From Roseovarius halotolerans (GTDB taxonomy: Bacteria > Pseudomonadota > Alphaproteobacteria > Rhodobacterales > Rhodobacteraceae): DNA of 64,000 nucleotides. Below the pieces are notes generated by a model. That model did no database searches. It was not told the DNA's origin and worked only from the letters and a program-made list of their open reading frames with translations. The stretch is from positions 496,001 through 560,000 of the forward strand of contig NZ_FWFU01000001.1 of assembly GCF_900172255.1 (NCBI RefSeq), in the 5' to 3' direction. Below are positions 51,089-61,450 of the stretch, one piece after another. The position numbers were made by a program, and so were the translations under genes. Positions within the stretch are counted from its first letter, which is position 1. Each line of letters opens with the position of its first letter.

Positions 51089-51721
51089 ATGACAGACCCT
51101 TACGATACCTTCATGAATACACTGGTGCCCATGGTGGTCGAACAGACCAGCCGGGGTGAACGGGCCTATGACATCTTCTCGCGCCTGCTCAAGGAGCGGA
51201 TCATCTTCGTCAACGGGCCGGTGCATGACGGCATGTCCAGCCTGATCGTGGCACAGCTCTTGCATCTCGAGGCCGAGAATCCGTCCAAAGAGATCAGCAT
51301 GTATATCAACAGCCCCGGCGGCGTGGTGACGAGCGGTCTGTCGATCTATGACACGATGCAGTACATCAAGCCCAAGGTCAGCACGCTGGTCATCGGGCAG
51401 GCGGCCTCGATGGGGTCGCTGCTGCTGACGGCGGGCGAAAAGGGCATGCGCTTCTCGTTGCCCAACAGCCGAATCATGGTCCACCAGCCCTCGGGCGGCT
51501 ACCAGGGCCAGGCGACGGATATCATGATCCACGCCGAAGAGACGCTGAAGCTCAAGAAACGGTTGAACCAGATCTATGTGCGTCATACAGGGCAGACGCT
51601 CAAGAAGGTCGAGGATGCGCTGGAGCGTGACAACTTCATGTCGCCCGAGGAAGCGAAATCCTGGGGTCTGATCGACGAGATCGTCGAGAACCGGGTCAAG
51701 ACCGAGGGCGAGGGCAGCTGA
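51089..51721 (+). CDS. clpP: ATP-dependent Clp protease proteolytic subunit
   Basis: The 210-residue serine protease has [20 protein letters not shown], the oxyanion region [19 protein letters not shown], the nucleophile Ser107 in [11 protein letters not shown] and His132 in [12 protein letters not shown]. It forms a double heptameric ring capped by ClpX or ClpA. clpX follows after 144 bases, the usual alphaproteobacterial order; ClpXP also degrades CtrA in this class. Confidence 0.97.
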   Translation: MTDPYDTFMNTLVPMVVEQTSRGERAYDIFSRLLKERIIFVNGPVHDGMSSLIVAQLLHLEAENPSKEISMYINSPGGVVTSGLSIYDTMQYIKPKVSTLVIGQAASMGSLLLTAGEKGMRFSLPNSRIMVHQPSGGYQGQATDIMIHAEETLKLKKRLNQIYVRHTGQTLKKVEDALERDNFMSPEEAKSWGLIDEIVENRVKTEGEGS

Positions 51722-51865
51722 GCGCCCGGCCCTCCGGGGTTGGGCGAATGCCAGCCATTTTGACATTGTGGTGCTCAACCACCTGTCTTAAGCTGGCTGG
51801 GAAGGGATCAAGAGACCGTCCCCGAGGGGGCGGGAAACTGCTGGGCACGGCCCGAAAGGTACGCA

Positions 51866-53128
<1,263 letters not shown>

Positions 53129-53176
53129 GCCGGCCACGGCGCTGTCACGACGTGTCTGCCGGAGAAAGACAACCTG

Positions 53177-53206
53177 AACCTGTCGCGGCTCCCGCGGCAG
53201 GTTTTT
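53177..53206 (+). terminator. Terminator after clpX
   Basis: AACCTGTCGCGG (53177-53188) and CCGCGGCAGGTT (53192-53203) pair along 12 positions with one mismatch (T/G) and a three-base loop, followed by TTTT. Confidence 0.8.
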
Positions 53207-53255
53207 CATTACGCGGCGGTTGGTTCGCGCGAATTGTACGGGAAGGGTAAGGGGA

Positions 53256-53795
53256 ATGCGCATACGCACGGGTTTCAGGGATGATCGCGAGGCCATCATC
53301 GGGCTGTTCACTGATGCGTTCTCGGACGCGGAAGGCCCCGAGGAGGGGCGAGCCATCGGCCTGTTGACCGCAGCGCTGTTGGATCGGACCCCAGCCGCGG
53401 ACATCATCGTGTTTTCGGCGTGGCGCGATGAAGCGATCGCCGGCTGCATCCTGTTCACGCGCCTGACATTCGAGGACGATCCGCGCGATGTATTCCTTAT
53501 GGCACCCGTTGCCGTCGCGACCGGGTGCCAGGGCGAGGGGATCGGGCAGGCGCTGATATCGCACGGGCTCGACGCGCTGCGCGGTCGCGGCGTGGACGTG
53601 GCGGTGACCTATGGCGATCCGGCCTATTATTCCCGGACCGGATTCGTGCCGGTCACTGAGGAGGTGGTGCCGGCCCCATTGCCGCTCAGCCAGCCCGAGG
53701 GCTGGCAGGCGCAAACGCTGAACGATGCGCCGCTCGAGCCGATCAGGGGGCGGGCGCGATGCGTCGCCGCCTTCGACAATCCCGACTACTGGTAG
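53256..53795 (+). CDS. GNAT-family N-acetyltransferase (YhbS-like)
   Basis: I chose the ATG at 53256; 179 residues. The acetyl-CoA-binding core has [22 protein letters not shown] (motif A, Q/RxxGxG/A) near residues 87-108, and [20 protein letters not shown] in motif B. PNLSxPE-like ending sequences match YhbS-type enzymes. The substrate is unknown. Confidence 0.87.
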   Translation: MRIRTGFRDDREAIIGLFTDAFSDAEGPEEGRAIGLLTAALLDRTPAADIIVFSAWRDEAIAGCILFTRLTFEDDPRDVFLMAPVAVATGCQGEGIGQALISHGLDALRGRGVDVAVTYGDPAYYSRTGFVPVTEEVVPAPLPLSQPEGWQAQTLNDAPLEPIRGRARCVAAFDNPDYW

Positions 53796-53899
53796 GCGGT
53801 GCACGAGGGCGTGGCAGGAGCGTCGCGCATGCATGCATCGCGCACTGGACCTTTGCCGCCAATTGCGCCATATCAGGGGGCAACTTATCGGAGGTTCCC

Positions 53900-54283
53900 A
53901 TGGGCATTCTCAACACCCTTCTGCGTGCGGTCACCTGGTGGAACGGGCAGACGCTCAACACCCAGTTCTATACGTGGCGCAAGGGCGTGAAGGTAGGCGA
54001 GGACGAGCAGGGAAACATCTTTTACCGCTCGCGCGAAGGCGACCGGCGCTGGGTCATCTTCAACGGCGAGGCCGAGGCCAGCCGGATCAGCGCCGATTGG
54101 CATGGCTGGCTGCACCGGACCTATGACGAGCCGCCCTCGGAAACGCCGCTGGTGCACAAGCCGTGGGAAAAGCCGCATGAGGAAAACCTGACGGGCACGG
54201 CGCTGGCCTATGCCCCGGCGGGTTCGATCCGCCGCGCCCAGCCGGTAGAGCGGCGCGATTACGAGGCGTGGACGCCGGAATAA
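53900..54283 (+). CDS. NADH:ubiquinone oxidoreductase subunit NDUFA12
   Basis: The ATG at 53900 follows GGAGGTTCCC; 127 residues. Typical segments are [42 protein letters not shown] and [19 protein letters not shown]. It is an accessory subunit of complex I shared by alphaproteobacteria and mitochondria, attached to the peripheral arm. The MCE protein gene follows after 13 bases. Confidence 0.95.
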   Translation: MGILNTLLRAVTWWNGQTLNTQFYTWRKGVKVGEDEQGNIFYRSREGDRRWVIFNGEAEASRISADWHGWLHRTYDEPPSETPLVHKPWEKPHEENLTGTALAYAPAGSIRRAQPVERRDYEAWTPE

Positions 54284-54296
54284 GGGCGCGTTTGAT

Positions 54297-54761
54297 ATGT
54301 CGGAAAGCACCACGGAAGTGATTGTGGGCGGGGCCGTTCTGGCGGCTGCCGTCGGGTTCCTGATCTATGCGGGGCAGGTCACAGGCTTTTCGGCCGGTGG
54401 CCAGGGCGAATACCGCCTGAGCGCAAGTTTCCGCAGCGCCGACGGGGTCGATGTGGGCACCGATGTGCGCATGGCGGGGGTCAAGGTGGGCCGCGTCACG
54501 ACCATAGCGCTGGACCCGACCACCTATCGCGCGATTACCGAATTCACCGTAACCGAAGGCATCGAGGTGCCCGATGACAGTGCGGTTTCGGTCAGCTCGG
54601 AGGGGCTGTTGGGCGGCAATTACGTCGAGATCCTGCCCGGTGGGTCGCCGTTCTATTTCGCGCCGGGCGACGAGATCGAGTTCACCCAGAGTTCGGTGAG
54701 CCTGGTGTCGCTGCTGATGAAATTCGTGGCGGGCGACGATCAGGAAAGCACCCCGGAATGA
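54297..54761 (+). CDS. mlaD: MCE-domain protein (MlaD-like)
   Basis: The 154-residue protein has one N-terminal membrane helix (VIVGGAVLAAAVGFLIYAGQ) and one MCE domain (YRLSASFRSADGVDVGTDVR, MAGVKVGRVTTIALDP, VSSEGLLGGNYVEILPGG). MlaD hexamers carry phospholipids between inner and outer membrane with the MlaEFB transporter. mlaE and mlaF are not next to it; in alphaproteobacteria this solitary arrangement next to NDUFA12 is common. DUF2155 overlaps its end by four bases. Confidence 0.9.
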   Translation: MSESTTEVIVGGAVLAAAVGFLIYAGQVTGFSAGGQGEYRLSASFRSADGVDVGTDVRMAGVKVGRVTTIALDPTTYRAITEFTVTEGIEVPDDSAVSVSSEGLLGGNYVEILPGGSPFYFAPGDEIEFTQSSVSLVSLLMKFVAGDDQESTPE

Positions 54762-55126
54762 AACTGCGGGCGGCGATCCTGAGCCTGGCGCTGGCGCTGG
54801 CGGCGGGGGTGGCGACGCAGGCGCAGGAGGTGTCGATCGGCACCGGGGCGGTGTTGCGCGGGCTGGACAAGATCAACGGCACCTCGGTGGACCTGACGCT
54901 GGCGGCCGGCGAGAGCGGCGCGCTTGGCAAGCTGACCGTCACCTTGCAGGAATGCCGCTATCCGGCCGGGGACGCGGCGGCGGATGCCTTTGCCTTTCTC
55001 ACCGTGACGGAGCCCAAGGTCGAGACACCTGTATTCAAGGGCTGGATGATCGCCTCGTCACCGGCGCTCAACGCGATGCAGCATGCGCGCTACGACGTCT
55101 GGGTGCTGCGTTGCAGGACCGAGTAG
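54758..55126 (+). CDS. DUF2155-family secreted protein
   Basis: The 122-residue protein has a signal peptide (KLRAAILSLALALAAGVATQ). The DUF2155 core contains VLRGLDKINGTSVDLTLAAG, LTVTLQECRYP, AFLTVTEPKVETPVFKGWM and SSPALNAMQHARYDVWVLRC. It is found in alphaproteobacteria beside NDUFA12 and MCE genes; its function is unknown, perhaps an envelope partner of the MCE protein. Its 3' end overlaps the convergent aat gene by 37 bases. Confidence 0.9.
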   Translation: MKLRAAILSLALALAAGVATQAQEVSIGTGAVLRGLDKINGTSVDLTLAAGESGALGKLTVTLQECRYPAGDAAADAFAFLTVTEPKVETPVFKGWMIASSPALNAMQHARYDVWVLRCRTE

Positions 55127-55740
55127 CGGTCGCTGCATAGGGGCTGCGCGAGGATCGAGGCAGGCAATGCAAGGGCATTGCGCAGATGCGCGCGATACGC
55201 CGCGCGGGTGATTTCGATCGCGCCCATGCTGGCCAGATGCGGCGTGATGAACTGTGTGTCAAACAGGGTGAACCCGCAGCTGCGCAGGTGATCGCAAAGA
55301 TGGACCAGCGCAAGTTTCGAGCCATCCCGCCGGCGCGAGAACATGCTTTCGCCAAAGAAGGCGCTGCCCAGGACCACGCCGTAAACCCCGCCCGCCAGTT
55401 CGCCGTCCTGCCATATCTCGAGGGAATGCGCGCGCCCCATTCTGTGCAGTGCCACGTAGAGGCGGCGGATTTCGGCGTTGATCCAGGTTTCGGCGCGGTC
55501 GGCGCAGGCATCGAGCACGCCCGAGAAATCCGAATCGAGCGTCACCGTGTAGCCGCCCCGCCGGATCCGGCGCGCCAGCGACCGCGAGACGTGAATCCCG
55601 TCGAGCGGCAGGATGCCGCGAAAGTGCGGGTCGACCCAGAAAATCTCGGGGTCGTCGCGATGCTCGGACATCGGGAACAGCCCGGCGCCATAGGCCTGAA
55701 TCAGGAGCTCGGGGGTCAGCGGGGCGGTGGCATCACTCAT
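55090..55740 (-). CDS. aat: Leucyl/phenylalanyl-tRNA-protein transferase
   Basis: The 216-residue enzyme has LLIQAYGAGLFPMSE, EIFWVDPHFRGILPLDGIHVS, RMGRAHSLEIWQDGELAGGVYG, GSAFFGESMFSRRRDGSKLAL and LFDTQFITPHLASMGA, the standard Aat motifs. It adds Leu or Phe to proteins with N-terminal Lys or Arg, marking them for ClpS/ClpAP degradation under the N-end rule. Confidence 0.96.
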   Translation of the reverse strand: MSDATAPLTPELLIQAYGAGLFPMSEHRDDPEIFWVDPHFRGILPLDGIHVSRSLARRIRRGGYTVTLDSDFSGVLDACADRAETWINAEIRRLYVALHRMGRAHSLEIWQDGELAGGVYGVVLGSAFFGESMFSRRRDGSKLALVHLCDHLRSCGFTLFDTQFITPHLASMGAIEITRAAYRAHLRNALALPASILAQPLCSDRYSVLQRSTQTS

Positions 55741-56045
55741 GAGAATTCGCAGGCTTTTCCGGTGGCGGCGGGGTGGAGTTGATCCTTCACTACCCTTTGC
55801 GGTGTTGGACCGGCAAGAGAGTCAGGGCAAAGGCGCCACATGATGCTTGTTCAAGATCATGAACCGGTGGGGGCAACCAGGCGCAGGCGCGCCATGCGGT
55901 GCTGGCGGGTGGATGTCGCCATGTGATCGCGGATTCGGCGATGTTTGTGCCGGGGCCGGGGATGGGCATTGGTTCCAGAGCCTTGCGGCCGCTGGGTCGC
56001 AATGCCGCGGCTTCACCTTGATCCCAAGTGGCTGAGGCGCGCGCC
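55741..56045. other. Intergenic region without recognised gene
   Basis: 305 bases between the aat start and the accC stop. I see no convincing reading frame, RNA or terminator with a T-run. It should hold the aat promoter. A 22-base perfect palindrome at 56030-56051 (GGCTGAGGCGC and its complement) overlaps the accC stop codon. Confidence 0.5.
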
Positions 56046-57395
56046 TCAGCCCTGAAGGTTGGTGGCGAGCCATTTTTCCAGCCAGTGGATGTTGTAGTTG
56101 CCCGACTGGATATCGGGTTCCTGCAACAGGGCGTGGAACAGCGGCACGGTTGTATCGACCCCATCGACGATCAGTTCGCCCAGTGCGCGGCTGAGGCGCG
56201 TGAGGGCGGCGTTGCGGTCGCGTCCATGCACGATCAGCTTGCCGATCAGCGAGTCGTAATAGGGCGGGATCGTGTAGCCGTCATAAAGCGCCGAATCTAT
56301 CCGCACGCCCAGCCCGCCGGGGGCGTGGAACTGCGTGATCCGGCCCGGACGGGGCGCGAAATCGGGCAGCTTCTCGGCATTGATGCGCACTTCGATGGCG
56401 TGGCCGTTGATGACCAGGTCTTCTTGCGTGAAGGACATCGGGTGGCCTTCGGCGACGCGGATCTGTTCCTGCACAAGATCGACGCCGAAGATCGCCTCGG
56501 TCACGGGATGTTCCACCTGCAGGCGGGTGTTCATTTCGATGAAATAGAACTCGCCGTCCTCGTAGAGGAATTCGATGGTACCCGCCCCGGTATAGTTGAT
56601 CGCGGCCACGGCTTCGGCGCAGATCTTGCCGATGCGTGCGCGCTCCTCTTCGGTGATGCAGGGGCCGGGGGCCTCTTCGAGCACCTTCTGGTGGCGGCGC
56701 TGGAGCGAGCAGTCGCGTTCGCCCAGATGCACGGCGCGGCCCTTGCCATCGCCGAAGACCTGGATCTCGATATGACGCGGCTTCTGGAGGTATTTCTCTA
56801 TATAGACCTCGTCATTGCCGAATGCCGCCTTGGATTCGGAACGCGCGGTCATGAAGGCCTTTTCCATGTCGGCGGCGGTTTCGGCGACTTTCATGCCGCG
56901 CCCGCCACCACCTGCGGTGGCCTTGATGATCACCGGGTAGCCGATTTCGCCGCCAAGGCGGCGGGCCTCGTCGAGCGTGGGGACGCCGCCGTCCGAGCCC
57001 GGCACGCACGGCACGCCGAGCGCCTTCATGGTGTCCTTGGCGGTGATCTTGTCGCCCATGACACGGATATGTTCGGCGGTCGGGCCGATGAAGGTAAGGC
57101 CGTGATCCTCGACGATCTGCACGAAATTCGCGTTCTCGGACAGAAAGCCGTAGCCCGGATGGATCGCCTGCGCGCCGGTGACCTCGCAGGCGGCAATGAT
57201 CGCGGGGATCGACAGGTAGCTTTCGGAGCTGGACGGCGGGCCAATACAAACGGATTCGTCGGCCATGCGCACATGCATCGCATCGGCGTCGGCGGTGGAA
57301 TGCACCGCGACGGTGTGGATGCCCATCTCGCGTGCGGCGCGGATGACGCGCAGCGCGATCTCGCCGCGGTTAGCTACCAGGATCTTGTCGAACAT
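56046..57395 (-). CDS. accC: Acetyl-CoA carboxylase biotin carboxylase subunit
   Basis: The 449-residue ATP-grasp enzyme has [20 protein letters not shown], the Gly-rich ATP loop [58 protein letters not shown] (catalytic Glu and Arg) and [18 protein letters not shown]. It carboxylates the biotin of AccB, the first step of fatty acid synthesis. It is 12 bases after accB on the same strand. Confidence 0.97.
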   Translation of the reverse strand: MFDKILVANRGEIALRVIRAAREMGIHTVAVHSTADADAMHVRMADESVCIGPPSSSESYLSIPAIIAACEVTGAQAIHPGYGFLSENANFVQIVEDHGLTFIGPTAEHIRVMGDKITAKDTMKALGVPCVPGSDGGVPTLDEARRLGGEIGYPVIIKATAGGGGRGMKVAETAADMEKAFMTARSESKAAFGNDEVYIEKYLQKPRHIEIQVFGDGKGRAVHLGERDCSLQRRHQKVLEEAPGPCITEEERARIGKICAEAVAAINYTGAGTIEFLYEDGEFYFIEMNTRLQVEHPVTEAIFGVDLVQEQIRVAEGHPMSFTQEDLVINGHAIEVRINAEKLPDFAPRPGRITQFHAPGGLGVRIDSALYDGYTIPPYYDSLIGKLIVHGRDRNAALTRLSRALGELIVDGVDTTVPLFHALLQEPDIQSGNYNIHWLEKWLATNLQG

Positions 57396-57407
57396 GCGCA
57401 GGAGCCC

Positions 57408-57920
57408 TTATTCGATGATCATCAGGGGTGCGCCGTATTCCACGGCTGCGCCGTCCTCGACGAGGATGCGCTTGACGGTGCCGCCGCGCGGGGCGGGGAT
57501 GTGGTTCATGGTTTTCATTGCCTCGACGATCAGCAGGGTGTCGCCCTCGGCCACCTTGTCGCCGACGCTGACGAAGGAAGGCGCGCCGGGTTCGGCCTGC
57601 ATGTAGATCGTGCCGACCATCGGCGAGGTCACGGCGCCGGGATGGCTGGCGGGGTCGTCGGTCGCGCTCGCATCGCCCGAAGCGCCGCCCGTTGCCACCG
57701 GGCCGGAGGCGGGTGCGGTCGGCGACGGCAGTGCGGCGGGGCCGGGTGCCGGGGCGGTGACGTGGTTGATGACCTCCTGCTTGCGGCTGACACGCACGCT
57801 GAGCGCGTCATGATCGCCATATTCGCGCTTGACCTGCAATTCGGTGAGGTCGTTCTCGTTCAGGAGTTCGGCCAGGGCCTTGATGAAGGTCACGTCTGAA
57901 TCATGGGTCTTGTTCGACAT
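57408..57920 (-). CDS. accB: Biotin carboxyl carrier protein of acetyl-CoA carboxylase
   Basis: The ATG at 57920 gives 170 residues. After an N-terminal interaction region (FIKALAELLNENDLTELQVK) comes a Pro/Ala-rich flexible linker (about 60-95). The biotinyl domain follows, with SPMVGTIYMQAEPG and the biotinylated Lys in LIVEAMKTMNHIPAP. It is the mobile carboxyl carrier between AccC and AccAD. Confidence 0.96.
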   Translation of the reverse strand: MSNKTHDSDVTFIKALAELLNENDLTELQVKREYGDHDALSVRVSRKQEVINHVTAPAPGPAALPSPTAPASGPVATGGASGDASATDDPASHPGAVTSPMVGTIYMQAEPGAPSFVSVGDKVAEGDTLLIVEAMKTMNHIPAPRGGTVKRILVEDGAAVEYGAPLMIIE

Positions 57921-58089
57921 TGGGGTCCTCGAACGCTGGCGATGGACGCCGTCGCGCCATCGTGTTTTTGATTTTCGCCGCTTATAGGCCATGCGGGAGG
58001 CTTAGAAAAGCGGTCAATTCCCCGCAAACTGGGGCAGTTTGTCCGCGATTGCGAGGGGAAAAGCCGTGAGACGCGACCTCTTGCCGAAT

Positions 58090-58635
58090 TCAGAGCGGCA
58101 TCCCCGAGAGTTTGGCCACGAGTTCGGCGAGTTTGCGCGCCTGGAACTTGTCGAGAAGACGCGCGCGATAGACTTCGATGGTGCGGTAGCTGAGCCCGAG
58201 TTCCAGCCCGATTTCCTTGGACGTCATGCCCCGGCAGGTGAGGATGGCGACTTCGCGCTCGCGCCGGGTCAGTTCGACAACGGGGCGTTCATCGGAGAGG
58301 TCGGTAAAGGACCAGACGCCGCGACGAAACGGGTCTTCGGGCGTGACAGATTGCCCGCGCGCGCGGCACCAGAACAGCGTGCCGTCGCGGCGCTTCATCA
58401 CCCGCTCGTCGCTATAGCGCCCGGTGTCGCGCATGATCGCCAGCGCGCGTTCGCCGATGCGGCTGTAATCCTCGATCGAAGGGTAGTAGCGCGCCAGCGG
58501 CACATCGATGAAATCCGCCGTTTCGCCGCCGAAGGTCGCCGCGAACTGGAGGTTGCAGCGGCGAATGATGCGGTTTTCCAGCAGCGTCAGCCCGACCGGG
58601 GCATGTTCAAAGGCGAGGGCGTCGATCTCCATCAT
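58090..58635 (-). CDS. PAS-domain LuxR-family transcriptional regulator
   Basis: The ATG at 58635 gives 181 residues (a second ATG lies directly after). The N-terminal PAS domain (about 3-110) has MEIDALAFEHAPVGLTLLENRIIRRC and VMKRRDGTLFWCRARGQSV. The C-terminal FixJ/LuxR helix-turn-helix (about 120-180) has LTRREREVAILTCRGMTSKEIGLELGLSYRTIEVYRARLLDK in pattern. There is no receiver or autoinducer domain. The signal sensed by the PAS domain is unknown. It is divergent from queC with 152 bases between starts. Confidence 0.88.
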   Translation of the reverse strand: MMEIDALAFEHAPVGLTLLENRIIRRCNLQFAATFGGETADFIDVPLARYYPSIEDYSRIGERALAIMRDTGRYSDERVMKRRDGTLFWCRARGQSVTPEDPFRRGVWSFTDLSDERPVVELTRREREVAILTCRGMTSKEIGLELGLSYRTIEVYRARLLDKFQARKLAELVAKLSGMPL

Positions 58636-58787
58636 GCGAGTATGCCCGCTGCTACGCACCGATCCAAGACCGGCGTTGAAATCCGCACCGCAACGGGCCA
58701 AGGCCGATGCTTGTCATCGAGACCCGAAACGCTTAGATGCGCTTCATGCGGTCGCAGCCTACCCGCTCAAAACAAGGACTCGAGATC

Positions 58788-59480
58788 ATGAAGACGATTG
58801 TCATCTGCTCAGGCGGGCTGGATTCCGTCTCGCTTGCCCACAAGGTCGCCGCCGAACAGGATTTGGCGGGGCTTTTGTCGTTCGACTACGGACAGCGCCA
58901 CGCCAAGGAGCTGGATTTCGCCCGGCTTTGCGCCGAGCGCCTGGGTGTGATGCATCGGGTGGTTGATCTGCGCGGCGTCGGTGCGGCGCTGTCGGGGTCG
59001 GCGCTGACGGATGATGTGGATGTGCCGGACGGGCATTACGCAGAGGAAACCATGAAGGTGACGGTCGTGCCCAACCGCAACGCGATCATGCTGGCTGTGG
59101 GATTCGGCATGGCCGCGGCGGAGGGCGCGGATGCGGTGGCCGTGGCGGTGCATGGCGGCGATCATTTCATCTATCCCGATTGCCGCCCCGGTTTCATCGA
59201 CGCCTTTCAGGCGATGGAAGCGAGGGCGCTGGAGGGGGTGGCGGATGTCACGCTCTATGCGCCTTTCGTGAATGGCTCGAAGGCCGATATCGTGACCGAG
59301 GGCGCGCGCCACGGCACGCCGTTTGCGCAGACATGGTCCTGCTACAAGGGCGGCGAGGTGCATTGCGGGCGCTGTGGCACCTGCGTCGAGCGGCGAGAGG
59401 CGTTTCACCTTGCGGGGGTCGCGGACCCGACCGAATACGGCGATCCCGATTTCTGGCGCGAAACCGTGGGAGTCGCGTGA
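58788..59480 (+). CDS. queC: 7-cyano-7-deazaguanine synthase
   Basis: The ATG at 58788 follows AAGGACTCGAGATC; 230 residues. It has the PP-loop ICSGGLDSVSLAHKVA (7-13), FDYGQRHAKELDFA, VPNRNAIMLAVGFGMA and the zinc-binding CYKGGEVHCGRCGTCVERR near 185-203. It turns carboxy-deazaguanine into preQ0 with ATP and ammonia. Its stop overlaps the queD start by one base. Confidence 0.96.
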   Translation: MKTIVICSGGLDSVSLAHKVAAEQDLAGLLSFDYGQRHAKELDFARLCAERLGVMHRVVDLRGVGAALSGSALTDDVDVPDGHYAEETMKVTVVPNRNAIMLAVGFGMAAAEGADAVAVAVHGGDHFIYPDCRPGFIDAFQAMEARALEGVADVTLYAPFVNGSKADIVTEGARHGTPFAQTWSCYKGGEVHCGRCGTCVERREAFHLAGVADPTEYGDPDFWRETVGVA

Positions 59481-59836
59481 TGTACACGATCACCAAGGAA
59501 TTCCATTTCTCGGCCTCGCATCAGCTGTTCGGCCTGCCCGAGGATCATCAATGCGCGCGCCTGCACGGGCATAATTACATTGTCGTCGTGGAACTGCGCT
59601 CCGAGACGCTGAACCAGCACGGTTTCGTGCGCGATTACCACGATCTGGCGGGTTTGAAGCGCTATATCGACGAGGAACTGGATCACCGGCACCTCAACGA
59701 TGTGCTGGGCGACGATTGCGTCACCGCCGAGCGCATGGCGAAGCATTTCTTTCAGTGGTGCCATGCGCAATGGCCCGAGGTAACGGCCGTGCGCGTGAGC
59801 GAGACCCCGAAGACATGGGCGGAGTATCGGCCGTGA
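59480..59836 (+). CDS. queD: 6-carboxy-5,6,7,8-tetrahydropterin synthase
   Basis: The 118-residue protein has [28 protein letters not shown], shown here in pattern, giving the three zinc His, the catalytic Cys and the Asp/His relay. [13 protein letters not shown] and [13 protein letters not shown] follow. It makes carboxy-tetrahydropterin from dihydroneopterin triphosphate in the queuosine pathway. It overlaps queC and queE. Confidence 0.95.
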   Translation: MYTITKEFHFSASHQLFGLPEDHQCARLHGHNYIVVVELRSETLNQHGFVRDYHDLAGLKRYIDEELDHRHLNDVLGDDCVTAERMAKHFFQWCHAQWPEVTAVRVSETPKTWAEYRP

Positions 59837-60561
59837 GCGACGAAACCCCGCTTCGCGTGTCCGAGATCTTCGGCCCGACGATCCAGGGCGAGGGCGCGCT
59901 GATCGGCGTGCCGACGGTGTTCGTGCGCCTTGGCGGGTGCGATTACCGCTGTTCGTGGTGCGACAGTCTGCATGCCGTGGAAAGCGCCTATCGCGAGAGC
60001 TGGATCCCGATGAGCGCCGAGGCGGTCATGGATGAGGTTGCGCGCCTGTCGGGCGGGCGGCCCTTGCTGGTGTCGCTGTCAGGTGGCAACCCGGCGATCC
60101 AGCCCCTGGCGGGGCTGATCGGGCTGGGCCACGACAAGGGCTATTGCTTTGCGCTGGAGACGCAGGGGTCGGTGGCGCGCGACTGGTTTCGCGATCTCGA
60201 CATGCTGGTGCTCAGCCCCAAGCCGCCCTCGAGCGGGATGGAGGTGGATTGGACCGCGTTCCAGGCCTGCGTCGATGCGGGGCAGGGCGCGGATATGGTG
60301 ATGAAGATCGTCATCTTCGACGAGACAGATTACCAATGGGCGCAGGGCGTGGCGGCGCGCTATCCGCATTTGCCGCTGTTCTTGCAGCCGGGCAACCACA
60401 CGCCGCCGCCGCCCGACGACGATCATGCGCTGGTCGATCAGGCGGGCGTCGATGAGCGGATGCGCTGGCTTGTGGACAAGGTCACGCAGGATGGATGGTT
60501 TCAGGCGCGGGTCTTGCCGCAATTGCATGTGATGCTGTGGGGCAACAAGCGCGGCGTATGA
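59833..60561 (+). CDS. queE: 7-carboxy-7-deazaguanine synthase
   Basis: I chose the GTG at 59833, overlapping the queD stop by four bases (GTGA); an ATG at 59815 would add six residues. The 242-residue radical SAM enzyme begins [20 protein letters not shown]. It has the cluster motif [16 protein letters not shown] (CX3CX2C, about 33-40), [17 protein letters not shown] and [14 protein letters not shown]. It rearranges carboxy-tetrahydropterin to carboxy-deazaguanine. Confidence 0.93.
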   Translation: MSDETPLRVSEIFGPTIQGEGALIGVPTVFVRLGGCDYRCSWCDSLHAVESAYRESWIPMSAEAVMDEVARLSGGRPLLVSLSGGNPAIQPLAGLIGLGHDKGYCFALETQGSVARDWFRDLDMLVLSPKPPSSGMEVDWTAFQACVDAGQGADMVMKIVIFDETDYQWAQGVAARYPHLPLFLQPGNHTPPPPDDDHALVDQAGVDERMRWLVDKVTQDGWFQARVLPQLHVMLWGNKRGV

Positions 60562-60574
60562 CGGGAAAGACGAT

Positions 60575-61039
60575 ATGAGCGACGATATCTACAAGGATCT
60601 CAAGCAATTGGGCGGCATGGCGGCGATGCCCCAGAGCCCCGATGAGGCCGAGCTGGAGCGGGTCAGGAACCCGCAGGCGGATGTGGCCTATAACGTGCGT
60701 TTCACCGCACCCGAGTTCACGTCGCTCTGCCCGATGACGGGGCAGCCGGATTTCGCGCACCTGGTGATCGATTACGTGCCGGGCGAATGGCTGGTGGAAA
60801 GCAAGTCGCTCAAGCTGTTCCTGGGGAGCTTTCGCAATCACGGCGCCTTTCACGAGGATTGCACCGTGACGATCGCGCGCCGCCTGGCCGATTTCCTTGA
60901 GCCCAGGTGGTTGCGGATCGGGGGCTATTGGTATCCGCGCGGCGGTATCCCGATCGACGTGTTCTACCAGACCGGAGAAATGCCCAGTGATGTCTGGATT
61001 CCCGATCAGGGGGTTGCGCCCTATCGCGGGCGGGGCTGA
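60575..61039 (+). CDS. queF: NADPH-dependent preQ0 reductase (QueF)
   Basis: The 154-residue unimodular QueF has [20 protein letters not shown] (catalytic Cys and Asp) and the QueF motif [20 protein letters not shown], then [11 protein letters not shown]. It reduces the nitrile of preQ0 to the amine preQ1. With queC, queD and queE it completes the route from the pterin precursor to preQ1; a folE-type gene is not in the window. Confidence 0.95.
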   Translation: MSDDIYKDLKQLGGMAAMPQSPDEAELERVRNPQADVAYNVRFTAPEFTSLCPMTGQPDFAHLVIDYVPGEWLVESKSLKLFLGSFRNHGAFHEDCTVTIARRLADFLEPRWLRIGGYWYPRGGIPIDVFYQTGEMPSDVWIPDQGVAPYRGRG

Positions 61040-61045
61040 CATGAA

Positions 61046-61079
61046 AAAGGGCGCCGCGCTTTGCTGCGCGACGCCCTGA
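61046..61079 (-). terminator. Terminator between queF and the convergent lipoprotein gene
   Basis: AGGGCG-CGCGC and GCGCG-CGCCCT segments form an interrupted stem of about eleven pairs. On the minus strand it is followed by TTTTTC, so it ends the lipoprotein transcript and may also stop queF transcripts. Confidence 0.65.
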
Positions 61080-61094
61080 TGTCATCATGCCTTG

Positions 61095-61367
61095 TCAGGG
61101 GCAGGCGGCACGGTAATAGGTGCCATCGCCGCGCGAATAGGCGCAGGTATTGTTGTTGCGGTTACGCGCGACGAGCACGCCCGCGCCGGCCCCTGCCAGC
61201 GTCGAGACCACCGTCCAGTTGTCATTGGCGCCGAGCGCCTTGGCTGTGATCAGCCCCAGGCTGCCGCCGATTGCCGCGCCTGCGGCCTGGCGTTCCTGCT
61301 CTGCTGTCATGCAGCCGGTCAATGCCAGGCTTGCTGCGAAGGCGGTGGCAATAAGTGTCTTCTGCAT
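61095..61367 (-). CDS. Small glycine-zipper lipoprotein
   Basis: The 90-residue protein has a lipoprotein signal (MQKTLIATAFAASLALTGC, lipobox LTGC with Cys19). A short polar stretch and a Gly/Ala-rich hydrophobic segment follow (GAAIGGSLGLITAKALG and VVSTLAGAGAGVLVA), like glycine-zipper outer-membrane lipoproteins. The C-terminus CAYSRGDGTYYRAACP has two Cys that may form a disulfide. Function unknown. Confidence 0.75.
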   Translation of the reverse strand: MQKTLIATAFAASLALTGCMTAEQERQAAGAAIGGSLGLITAKALGANDNWTVVSTLAGAGAGVLVARNRNNNTCAYSRGDGTYYRAACP

Positions 61368-61450
61368 TGTCTTGACCTCTCTTTGAAATGCTGTTGGTCG
61401 AAGGCCGGATCAGACTAACATGCTGACGCGGCTCATGCAGCCCCGTGAGG

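Noticed and set aside
58636..58787. A preQ1 riboswitch before queC
   Set aside because: I could not find a small H-type pseudoknot with the conserved C-rich and A-rich parts; the region also carries the promoter of the divergent regulator.
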